64,000 nucleotides of DNA, taken from NCBI GenBank assembly GCA_038380435.1, contig JAWZYU010000010.1, forward strand, positions 40,644,135 to 40,708,134, in the 5' to 3' direction. A program made the position numbers and the translations under genes. Under the pieces are notes generated by a model that was not told where the DNA came from, did no database searches, and saw nothing but the letters and a program-made list of their open reading frames with translations. Source of the stretch: Ryuthela nishihirai (lineage: Eukaryota; Arthropoda; Arachnida; Araneae; Heptathelidae). The stretch's first letter is position 1. The number at the start of each line of letters is the position of its first letter. Positions 21,655-31,939 of the stretch are shown here, piece by piece.

Positions 21655-21858
21655 GGCCGTCCCATGGCCGAGTGGTTAGCGTGCATGGCTACTGATCCAA
21701 GGGACCTGGGTTCGAGCCCCGGTAAGGCATGGCTGTTTGTGTCATTTTTCTGCTGAGGGCTGCCATCCTCACAGACCTTCTACTATGGCATATAAACTGA
21801 CAGGCTCCTGTCAGACCTCTGTGGCAAGCAGCTGCTTGAGGGGGTGTTTATTTATTTA
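21655..21858 (+). repeat. SINE-B, full length
   Basis: It starts at a tRNA-like head with A box TGGCCGAGTGGTTAGCGTG and B box GGGTTCGAGCCCCGG, followed by the 110-bp body, CCTGTCAGACCTCTGTGGC, GCAGCTGCTTGAGG and a TTTATTTATTTA tail. The A box is Leu/Ser-tRNA type. It is inserted in LINE sequence just after GTGTAGAACA. Confidence 0.9.
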
Positions 21859-21861
21859 GAA

Positions 21862-24430
21862 CAGGGGTGCTCAACCTTTCGGAAGTCATGAGCCAATTTG
21901 AAAATTTGGTACATGTGGGCCATACAATAAACAAGTCATAATACCACCTTTAAGCTCAAATTCAGAAGCAACACTTGAGGAATAATTTTTCGAGCCAATT
22001 GTTAAATTAACAATGGCTATTAGCATTGCTATAGTAATCGCCTTAAAAAAGTTAAAAAGTAAAAATAAATAACTTTTCGGATTCTAATTCCAAAAAATGT
22101 CAAAACCACAGAGTGGTCTATTAAGTTTTTAAATGTGAAGGTGAAAACATACACAAAAAATCATTGTTAAACATCCAATCAATGAAGAAAAACCAATCGT
22201 GTTTGTCATTGAAAGAAATAGATAATCTACCCTTCCCCGATTATTATAACGAAAAACAAGCAAGTGTATTTACAAAACAATACAAATGGCTTGAAGTAAA
22301 AGAAGGTAAATTAGGAGTGATAATTGTTCAAAAGTTAAGTATTTAGGAGTAACAGAAGAAAAATATGTCCATGTGCCCAAAGAATGGTGCTTATGTTCAG
22401 TAACACCAAATGGCAGTAATAAAAATACTAGGCAATCTTCTCTACGAAAAAAATATTAGGGAACACAATGTTTCTAAAGCCTATATTAAAATTCAAGATT
22501 TGTTTTAAAAAAAATTGACTCGTGACTCAATTTCAAATTTAGTAAACAAGTAAAATAATAAAAATATTGATGCTACCGTAAAAGTTTTCGATACTGTTTA
22601 TTGTGTGATAAATCGTAAGAAGCCTTTTTCCGAAACTGAAGCGGCATTGGAATTAGAAGAAAAAAATATCATAAATATAGGCAACTATTTGCATATACGA
22701 TAATAAAGTGTAACAAGAATAGTGGAATATATCATACAAGAAATTAAAATGAAGATATTTAAGAATATTGTAGGAGAAAATGTCAAAATCCGTATCATAC
22801 ATAATTGACGAAGCATCTAGAATTTCGAAAAAAGCATCCTAGTAATTTATCTCCAGTGTGCAATTCAATCCGCCACCACATCAGTAATGTTTTTTTGTCA
22901 CTTTAAAAGAATTAGTGCCTACTACAGCAGAAGGTATTTTTAATACATTATTATCTACTTTAAATGATTGTGGCTTTCAAACGAATATTTGAAAGTGAAT
23001 TTAATAGTTGTTCTGATGGTACTAATACAGTGTTGGTAAGAAAGTCAGGAGTAGCTATTAAGTTGTTACAAAATTTCCTAAAATCATCATTTCGCACTGT
23101 TTAAATCATCGATTGCAAATATCACTTGATGATGCGATAACTGAAATAAAACAAGTTAATCATTTTAAAATATTTTTAGATAAAATTATTCCATTTATCA
23201 CCAATCTAATAAAAATCATCCCGAGCTAGAGACTGTAGCTAAAGAACTTGAAATTAAAATTATAAAATTGGCCGAGTAATGGAGCCACTATGGATTACAT
23301 GTAGTTTACGAGCTGCTACTTCTGTATGGCTCCCATATCCTGAGTTATATATGCATTTTTCAAGTTCTTATTCTGTTTGGCAAAAAGATTAGTTAACAAT
23401 AGTTTTTTTGCAAGACCTTGTTTAATGGCAGACATTCTTGAAGAATTTTCATTACTTTAACTGCACTTCAGTCAAGATCAACTAACATTCAGAAAGCGCA
23501 AAAATTAATCAAACGCTCAATAAGTGCTTTCGAAAATTTAAAGGTTGGTCCTGGAAAACATGAATCTGGAATTAAATATTTTATTAAATCAGATAAGTTT
23601 AAAGATATTCCATTTAATAAAAATAATAAATTCAGTGCTCTTCCAAAGGAATATGTTACTAGAAAATACAATTCAACACATGAACGTGAAATTAACCATT
23701 TGACCATTACACTCTATCCCCGAAATTTTAAGTTTCTGGGCATTGATTGTTTGCAATATTCGTTTAAAGATTTGGTATTTACCAGCTTTTTCCACAGCTA
23801 GAGGCCGCCCTTCAAGTTTTTATTTACTGCCTTTATCACTCTCTAACAATGGTGCTGGGGATTCAAAAAATGTAAATATTAATTTTTTTAGTACCTATAA
23901 AACAAAAAGAACATTTCGTTTATCTCTTAAATTAAAAAAGTTTAATTTTCTCACCCCTTTGGGGGAAGAGGGAAAAGCTTTATTCTCATTGTAAACTTTT
24001 CGATTTATTATAACCATCTACTTGGCTTTATGAAGAACTAACTTCACCATGGATAGCTGGTGAAAAAAAATTGTATGATTTAGGTCAAATATTAAAATCT
24101 GAAATTGATTTGGACAATTTTTCGGATTTTGTAGGTAATAATGTAGAATCAAAAAATTGTTCAATCCCTGCAAGTATTCAAAAAGCTAAAAAGATAGCAC
24201 TATTGCAATTGGTAGTGCTGAAAAAGGTTTCAGTTTTAATGACCAAAATTTGTATGAGGGTGAGAAATAGTTTAACAATAGATCACATAACATATTTAAC
24301 GATGATAAATTTATTGGGAAAAGAGTTAGCAGATTAGGATGCAACTCCATTTGTCAAATCATGGTTGAATTGCAGCCATAGATTGACTATGGATACAAGA
24401 ACTCGGCAAAAGTCAACGGAAACATTTTGT
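21862..24430 (+). mobile_element. hAT-superfamily transposon relic
   Basis: The left end, directly after the SINE-B tail, reads CAGGGGTGCTCAACCTTTCG, and GGGCC follows about 50 bp later; this is a common hAT terminal pattern. Decayed transposase sequence runs to a recognisable C-terminal dimerisation region at 24.2-24.4 kb. I could not find the right terminal repeat or an 8-bp target duplication. Confidence 0.7.
22164..24430 (+). pseudogene. hAT transposase relic (KIAA1586/ZNF862-like type)
   Basis: Short frames in order include [19 protein letters not shown] (22164 frame), [15 protein letters not shown], and a long broken middle. At 24190-24410 there is a SAEKGFSF segment continuing one frame over as [20 protein letters not shown], then [20 protein letters not shown]. 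These resemble the C-terminal hAT dimerisation block (SxxERxFSxMxxIxxxxRxxL) and the KSWL...DTR tail of the named group, which comes from this transposon class. Frameshifts are frequent throughout. Confidence 0.65.
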
Positions 24431-24902
24431 GAGAAACAATTGGTTATATGGAAACTACAAAAAAAAACAATATTTTATTATTTTTTTAAATTTTTGTATT
24501 TCAAATTGTTGTAAATCAGTAAAAATTACTATAAATATATACACACGTATTCTTGTTTTTTTTAGCAAGCTGTGTGTGTTAAAAATTTACCAGCACACCA
24601 TTGGTGCTGATCCTATCACAAACAGACCTTCAAGGTTCATTTGTGCACGAGAAACTTCTGCAACTCACCAGTCCAGAGTCATTATTACATTAGGGCCAAC
24701 TAATTAAGGGACAGTGTCTGCTCCCCCCCCCCCCCCTCCCTTAAAAAAATCTGGTTGTCTTACACGAAATCTAACTTGTCTACCTGCTTTGAAATTCAAA
24801 ACAATTGTCTTTGTATAATTTTATTTTTGCCCAATAGTATATGTCCATCACAAAAAAGATTTAAAGAAAATAACTGTGTTCCGAATAATATATCATTTTA
24901 AT
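24431..24902. other. Unassigned non-coding stretch
   Basis: It contains a poly-C run at 24723-24738 and otherwise AT-rich sequence. It may include the lost right end of the hAT element; no terminal repeat was found. Confidence 0.4.
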
Positions 24903-24974
24903 CTTTCCCATCCACAGATTGCCTCTACAATTGTCCTCATCATAGCATCTACCATTGAGTAGTTAAATTCTTTA

Positions 24975-25357
24975 GGGGCGGGGGTGGCTCAGTCGGTAGC
25001 GCGCCAGGCTCGTAATCTGTAGTTCCCAGGTTCGAGTCCCAGCTGGGTCAGCGTTGAGATTTATCTCCTCAAAATGTCCCGCCCTGCCCACGGTCAGTAG
25101 GGGACACCGATGGGCTTGGAAAGGCCGCCGTCCGTCGGATGGGACGTTAAGCCGTGGCCTGTGTGCAGGAGAGTCCATACCTTGTGCACGTTAAAGAACA
25201 CGCTGGATGGCCTTGACGGGACGTTACCATCTGTCTCCCAACAGCTGTTCCAGTGGGTCCCCTCCGCCAACCTTCTCTGAGCCTTCGGGGTCCATGTGAC
25301 CTGGCCATTTAGCCCATGGTGTGCAAAAAAGTGCTGCTCAGAGGTAAAACAACCCAA
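24975..25357 (+). repeat. SINE-A, full length, with displaced target duplication
   Basis: Head, body and end are well preserved (GCGCCAGGCTCGTAATCTG, GGTTCGAGTCCC, AAAACAACCCAA). The repeat CTTTCCCATCCA directly follows it at 25358-25369. Its exact partner is at 24903-24914, 60 bp upstream of the SINE start, so the duplication encloses 60 bp of non-SINE sequence too. Confidence 0.85.
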
Positions 25358-25509
25358 CTTTCCCATCCAGTGGAATATTTTATTAATTGGGAAACTACTA
25401 AAGTCTTATTTTCAGACCTCCTGAACTAAATTCTCAGACCATCCCCCCCTCCCCACAGTTAAATTCTTGCCCCCCCCAAACTAAATCCTGTTTACATGCT
25501 TGAACAAAT

Positions 25510-26400
25510 TGTCTTTATCTATTCACTATCAGCAGTTGTCCCTGCAGTGTGCTTGTAAATTGAAATCCTTGCCAGGCCATCCCACTTGGTACAGTGTTTT
25601 TCATCTGAAGCAGGAAATGCTTTATAGGAATCACATGACTGCCATGATTCCTTTCAGTTTGCATGTCCGAGTCTACCTCAGAGACATTAACATCAGTTTC
25701 AGTAGTCGACAGCAGAGCCACTTCCATTCTAGTTAATTGTTTCCCCTTTTTGAGATTTTTCTCTTTGCTGATCAGGGAAGGCTTTCACACCCAACATGTG
25801 TATCACTAAGTTTGCTAATCAATGCATTGTGCACCCGAACTTTTTGCCTGCCTTCATAGCAGACAAGTGTGGGTACACAGTGTATTGGTCCCAAGTGACT
25901 CAAAGTTGGGGTTCCATGTTCACTGCAGAGTTACATACTATCAGCCTTACCTTGAATTACATAGTTAACAAGCATCATCTTATATGCTTTACAATTCACT
26001 TAGCTTGCTACAGGCTTTGATCCCAGGGAGGTCTTGTTCTTTCTGAGATCTGCCATCAGCTCCATCTGGCCACCATATCAATCATCCTCTTCTATTGGGT
26101 GCCTGGACATATTGGCATCAGTGGCAATTACTTTCAGATGCTACTGCCAAATGGACCATGTGCTGTCTGGCTCTCCACTTCAGGTTCTTTTCCTAGATTT
26201 CAGAGTGTTTTTTTAATCAAACTCCAGGCACAGTGACAAAGATCTTAATGGGAAAAGATTAATAGCAAACACTTCCAAATCAAGTATGTTGTCAAACCAT
26301 GATAGTCATCTTTTTGCAGGAATCTCAAGGAAGAAGTTACTTTTTTTCAGGCAGACTACCAACTAATATGAATGTTTTGTGGTACCATTTTTAACCATTC
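25510..26400 (+). mobile_element. I-clade-like LINE, copy 2, 5'-truncated
   Basis: It matches 2870-3830 through the RNase H region. Parallel landmarks are CAGCAGTTGTCCCTGCAGTG, CAGGAAATGCTTTATAGGAA, TTTGCATGTCCGAG and the RNase H frame with MFTAELHTISLTLNYIV and, after a frameshift, SLSLLQALI. The end matches near ACCATTTTTAACCATTCA. Indels interrupt all frames. Divergence from copy 1 is high, so both are old. Confidence 0.75.
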
Positions 26401-26499
26401 ATCGTATTTATTTTGACTTTCATTTCCCATACAAGCCCTTTATACTCGGACAACTTTTATCTGACAAATTGTGTCTGTCTGTAGACATCGAACTTTTTT

Positions 26500-27370
26500 T
26501 GTTAACAGAGATAAATCAAAAATTCTTTTTGTGTTGGATAGGTATATCCAATTTTTTTCAAGGACAGAATATGTGTTACAATTACTCCTCGGGAATCAAT
26601 TAAACATGAAGTGATCATTTGAACTAACAGGAAATATTATGATATGTACTTTCAGAATCTGTCTAAAGCTATAATTACACCTCTAGCAGTGGAAAATTTT
26701 GAAAATTCCAAAATTTCTAGCGAATATTACAAGCAATGTATTTATAATAGAAATTTGAAATTTTGTTGGTGGAATGTGAAGGTCATGAAATTTCCATTGC
26801 CATCAGTGAGTTGACCCCTTAAACCCAGAGAGGATGGGAACACACTCCTTTTTAATTTTAGCAGATAATTGTTTGTTTTTCGAGATAATTGAAAAATTCT
26901 TTTTGAGTTAGATAAGAATTGATAAAATATTATGATTCACACTTTTTAAATCTTCTGAAAACTATAATTGTGCCTTTAATGGTGGGAAAATTTTCAAATT
27001 CCAAAATGTGAAACAAATTATTGCAAGTGACGTATTTAATGTGCAAATTTTAAATTTTGGTGTGGAATGTGAATGCCATGATGTTTCCATTGGCTACATT
27101 GAATTGACCTCTTAGACCCAGGGAGGGAGGGGGGGGGGGGGACATATTTTGTTTGTTTTAGCAAATAATTGTATTAGAGATAAATGAAAAATTCTTTTTA
27201 GGGTCAGATAGGAATTGATAAAATATTATGACTCACACTTTCGAAAATTATAATTGCACCCTCTAATGGTGAAAAGATTGAAAATTTTAAGTGAATATTG
27301 CAACGATGTATTAATGATAGAAATGTGAACTTTTGATGGTGGAATGTGAATGTCATGAAGTTTTACTTGT
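26500..27370 (+). repeat. Three-unit tandem repeat, ~290-bp period
   Basis: Landmarks recur in the same order: AAAAATTCTTTTTG-like at 26519, 26893 and 27188; ATTATGA followed by ACTTTC- or ACTTTT-like; ATAATT(A/G)CACC; a TGGAAAATTTTGAAAATTCC-like stretch; and GGTGGAATGTGAA at 26769, 27062 and 27339. The middle units also carry a G-rich run (GGGAGGGAGGGGGGGG at 27121). Single diverged units occur at 13.7-13.9 kb (inverted) and perhaps near 60.68 kb. Confidence 0.7.
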
Positions 27371-27814
27371 AAACAAATGAAAATGATAATAGAAAACTGT
27401 TTCTCAGTTTGATTGGTACTAATCAAATATAATTCTCATTTTTTTAAATACTTAGCAGTTTTAATATATATATACCTTTACAGATCACTGAAATGATGAA
27501 ACAACAGAGCTATTTTCAAATTTTACAAATGTATATATAGAACAGAAATTTAAAAAATTAGTGGTAGTTTATCCCACTGACATAACATATATCCCACTGA
27601 CAGCAATAATCTATCCACTTTTCTGAGAGAGATGTCGGAAATACAATTTTTTAGATTTAAGAATTAAAAGACTAATACTTTTATGTTGTATAATTACTAA
27701 TAAAATACTATTTGCATTTTTCCCATCATCCGCTAGTTCAAACTAAAACTTTTAAGGAATGAAATCGTAGGTAAAGGGAAAAACTTCTTTCTCTTTGAAA
27801 ATAAGATTTTCATA
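27371..27814. other. AT-rich non-coding stretch
   Basis: No gene or recognised element. Confidence 0.45.
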
Positions 27815-27980
27815 TGCGCCAGAGGTTTGAGCCCCAGATAAGGCATGGATGTTCGTGTTGTTTTTCTGCTGAGGTCCTGCCATCCTCTCAGATCTACTGT
27901 GGCATATAAACTGACAAGCTCCTGTCAGACCTCTATGGCTAGCAGCTGCTTGAGGGGGGATTTATTTATTTTTTTATTAG
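27815..27980 (+). repeat. SINE-B, 5'-truncated
   Basis: It begins at the B box (GAGGTTTGAGCCCCAGATAA) and runs to GCAGCTGCTTGAGGGGGGAT and a TTTATTTATTTTTTTATTA tail. Confidence 0.85.
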
Positions 27981-28570
27981 AGGTGATTATGCATCCTTCT
28001 AGTTACTATATGTTTTACCAATATCTAAACTTTACCTTTTTTGAATTTTAGACTTGCTGGTATTGTTTTTACACAGGTCTTTTATGCACAATGTTTTTTT
28101 TCTACATACATTCCAAATATATATTTTATATTTATTGCTTCTTGTTTTTCTGCACTGGTCCTATATACCTCTTTTTGATTTCTCATACACATCTCTTTGG
28201 TGTGGCTTTTATTTTTATTATGCATTTTTTTTTTAAACTTCGGTTGTGGCTTCGATGACTTTTATCCTTTCTTTTTGCCATCATTTGGTGGAATTTAGCC
28301 TCAATTGCTCATCCACCATAAGACCCTAAATAGCCAACCAGCTACATAATCTCTTCTAGGTTTTGCATTTTCTGAATTTTTTTTTTCTTAAGGTATTTTA
28401 CCAATCATTTGCTCTTAGTTGCTAAAATGAAAAGATACAACCAAATTAACAAGTGAAAGAGAAATTTTGAAAAGTTTTAAAATGCTTACATCATTGGATC
28501 AAACCCAAAAGAAAGCTTCTCCATTGCAGCTATAAAGTAGTTCAAAGATAATCAATTGCATTTCATTTGA
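27981..28570. other. T-rich non-coding stretch
   Basis: No supported feature. Short plus-strand ORFs are hydrophobic only because the sequence is T-rich. Confidence 0.45.
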
Positions 28571-28690
28571 ACTAACAGGTAAATCAATGGCAAGATAAAT
28601 GAAACTTAGCATATGTTGCTATGGGGAAACAGGGCACACAATTGGATTACTGATATATGCTAGAATGGAAAATTCAAAAACATTCAGACC
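28571..28690 (+). repeat. Left member of a 120-bp direct repeat
   Basis: From GAACTAACAGGTAAATCAAT through ATGTTGCTATGGGGAAACAG to CATTCAGACC it matches 30139-30260 with few differences. The 1.45 kb between them holds a MITE and a Tc1 relic. Origin unknown. Confidence 0.75.
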
Positions 28691-28897
28691 AATCAGCAGT
28701 TTTTGTTACAAGTCAGAGCAAAGGCATATACCCATAGAGTAGAAGAGCAAGCAAAATTTGCTCTTATGCGCATTAAATAAATTAAGCATAATATGAATTT
28801 TTTTGAAGATCTCTAAAATGCGACGATGAAATAATATGAGATTTGGAGTGGCATTGTTATGTGAATCAATAGTAAGGTATAGAACAAGCCAATCATA

Positions 28898-29146
28898 TCG
28901 CACCCCGGCAAGAAAAGTGACATAACTCAAAAATGCAGTATTTGAGAAATAACAAATTAAAGAAATCAATAAAACTGTGAAGTAGCCTAAAAGTAAAACT
29001 GACACAACTGCTCCCTGGCGGTTAATTTGCGAGTTAGAGATGTGACGTTTTTCGTTCACGTAGAGGAACACAATACCTATTTATCACTGACATAACCTCA
29101 AAATACGCATTTTTTGAGTTATGTCACTTTTCTTGCCGGGGTGCGA
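28898..29146. mobile_element. TA-flanked MITE, 249 bp, in a palindromic target
   Basis: Long inverted ends match: the left starts TCGCACCCCGGCAAGAAAAG and continues GTGACATAACTC; the reverse complement of the right end is the same. TA at 28896-28897 and 29147-29148 gives the target duplication, and the rejoined target would read AATCATATGATT. The interior is non-coding. The ORFs crossing it (for example the minus-strand frame 28706-29071) simply read through it. Confidence 0.8.
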
Positions 29147-29329
29147 TATGATTTCCATGGACTAGGAAAATTAATTCAGGAGTGTCCACAGCTGAGGGAC
29201 TTGTTTCAGCAGTATGGAGAGGTTAACAGAGTATGATGACCCTGAACAGTTGCACAATCATCACAATAACTTTTAATGCTGTTTACTAGTCTGGTTACGA
29301 GGTATAGTGACAGTACATACCACTTTTCT

Positions 29330-30110
29330 TATAGGGAAGATCAGAACTTGTGGAGCTATCTTGGAAGAGGTTGATGTCCTCTGTTACTTCCCAGTGCATC
29401 CCCCACATCTTCTATAGTGTTCATGTCTGGAAAATAATCTGACCATTCCATCTGCTGAATAACTTCGCATTCAAGGAATTCATAGACTGTCTGAACACTA
29501 TGAGGGCAGATTTATTACCCCACCAAAATAAACTGTGGCCAACAGTGTCCCTCAAAAACCTCGCATAGAGCTGAAGGATATTATCTCTATATATCTTACC
29601 AGTTGGAGTACCTCCGGCGAAAATGGGAGCAGTTTGCGTCCTTTTCATATAACCTCCCAGGCCATCAAACCATCACTATAGTGGTGTTGCTCTCTGGTGT
29701 TAGAAAGTGAAAACAAATTCCTTGCTCTCTCTCTCTCAAGATCAAAACACATTGAAAGTCAGTCTGAAGACAACCATAACTTGTCAGTTAAGAGCATATG
29801 CACCCATTTGTATATGGTCCAACATGTTGTATGCATCACATTGATTTCTATGTGAGAGATTTAGAGGAATACAAACAATTGGTCATCTAGCATAGATTCC
29901 TTTCCTTTCTAGTGAAGCTTCCTGTAAACAGTTTGCCTCAAAATTGCTCTCCCAATAAGTGGCTACAAGAAGCTCCAGAGAGAGTAACTTGGCTGTCATC
30001 ACACTGTCATCCAGTTGTTAGTGAAAGATAGTAGCCATCCTGCATTGTTTTCCCTCTTAGATGACCTTGCATTCATCTATGGCTAACTTCTGTTGGAACA
30101 GTCTCAAAAG
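29330..30110 (-). pseudogene. Tc1-like transposase relic
   Basis: Minus-strand 29648-29421 reads FAGGTPTGKIYRDNILQLYA, matching the segment before the second catalytic Asp of Tc1 transposases. A neighbouring frame then gives MEWSDYFPDMNTIEDVGDAL, the usual WPxxSPDxNPIExxWD block with the third acidic residue. Sequence up to about 30110 is probably the N-terminal part but is too decayed to read with confidence. Terminal repeats were not found. Confidence 0.65.
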
Positions 30111-30138
30111 TCTTGAAAATACTAATTGGGGACATTTA

Positions 30139-30260
30139 GAACTAACAGTTAAATCAATGGCAAGATAAATAAAACTTATCATATGTTGCTATGGGGAAAC
30201 AGGGCAGACAATTGGATTACTGATATATACTAGGATGGAAAATTCGAAAACATTCAGACC
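30139..30260 (+). repeat. Right member of the 120-bp direct repeat
   Basis: Matches 28571-28690; see that entry. Confidence 0.75.
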
Positions 30261-31937
30261 TCCTCCTAGCCTCATAAGTCTGGAATTGTCCAGACTCTAC
30301 CATACTTACTGCTCTACCATAATAAAAACATCCATATGATATCTATATGCCATACTGTTGTTACAAGCCAGTTCTGCCAACATAATAATGCTTGCTTAAT
30401 AGGAAAGGAATGGCATATTATCAGAGCCAGCTTTTGTAGCAGCAACAGAAATTTCTTTTTCAGTAATGTGTGCAAATTTTATCTAATCAGGTGATCAGTC
30501 TTGGGAAGATTCCTTTTTGGTGAGTGTTTGGGAGGAATAAATCTTGTAAAATGGACTCACTGTAGTGTTGCTGATGACATTTCAGATTTTACTGATTTTT
30601 ATAATACAACTGCATCTGATAATTGATAGATCAAACTGATTTGTAAAAACAATCTGTGTATAAGCTTTCTGCAATTGCTTATCTATCATCTGCAAAGTAG
30701 TATCTGACACCTCATGCCATCTATTAACAGAGGAGGATGTTCGAAGAAAAGAAATGTTTACAGTTGCTCAAATGTCAGAGAGACATTTATGAATGGGCTT
30801 CATTTCTTTGCATGTCTTTACAATTCCCAGATGTCAGTGTAAACTAAAGGGTTAATAATTTCAAAAATTTAACAGTTTTGAGAATTATGCTCAACTTATG
30901 GACACAAAGGGCCTAATTTAAGTCTGTAGATCATTGGTTTTAAAGGTGAGTTTCACTATACAGTGTTAATTAATAATTAATCAGATTGGCTAAAAGCATG
31001 CAAATATAATAATAATTGATTCTAGGTTTAAAGTTAATATTCTTTTCCCTGATAGTAATGGGCCATATCAGAAAATTCACTCATCATAAGGGAATAGTGC
31101 ACAGCTCTGCTGCCAGTTATTCCTAGTACTGTAAGAAAAAATAGTTACCACTGAAGTGTGAAATTCATTGCATTTAGATGGCATATCAAGTACCAATCAG
31201 TTTAAGCTGGAAATAAGTGATAAACTTATAAATTTGCACCACCTGTTTTCCTCTTCTCATATTGGTGGTTCTTGAGTTTGATACATTTTCAAATAATTTT
31301 TTTTTTCTTTTCATTAATCAAATAAATTTTTTTAACTTTTCACTACTCAAAATACCTCTTTGAATTATGCCAGGTTGAGTAATACAGTAGCTGATTTAGA
31401 GTACATTAAGAAACTGAATTCATTATTGATATAATAACACTTGTAGATTAATACAAGTAACAACATCCCAACCATTTTTTAATTCCGTTTAAAAAAATTT
31501 ATTAAACAAAAAAGAAATAATGTTATGTAGAATCAGATTGCATGTAGTTCCTTGTAAAAATGTTTAATTCAGATTTATTGCTTATTTTACAAACATTTAT
31601 GTGACAGATGCAAAAATTAAATCTAATATTGGTTAAATCACAATGTGATGAATGATCATAATAATTAATTATTTATCTAAAAGAAAAATTATATATTTAT
31701 GAACAGTTTTGGCAATATTATTTAAGTCAGTACTCTTCATTGTGAACAAGTTATCTAACTGTTGGCTTATCTTTTAACTAGGAGTTATCTTTCGCTGTGA
31801 CTTATTTTTATGATAGATTAGCATCTCATAGTTCAAAGATAACTATCTCAGTATGATATTTGATAACCCTTTGTTATACATTTGATAGTACTGTTAGTGA
31901 GTCTCTTAAAAAAAACTGCTGTTGTTTAATGTATATA
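30261..31937. other. Long AT-rich non-coding stretch
   Basis: About 1.7 kb without a recognised ORF, RNA or repeat. Confidence 0.45.
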
Positions 31938-31939
31938 TA

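Noticed and set aside
21867..21920. 8-bp target duplication for the hAT element
   Set aside because: Candidate flanking octamers could not be paired because the right terminus is not identifiable.
28706..29071. 121-codon minus-strand ORF with hydrophobic stretches, possible small membrane protein
   Set aside because: It starts and ends across the boundary of the TA-flanked MITE and has no family resemblance; the hydrophobicity comes from T-rich sequence.
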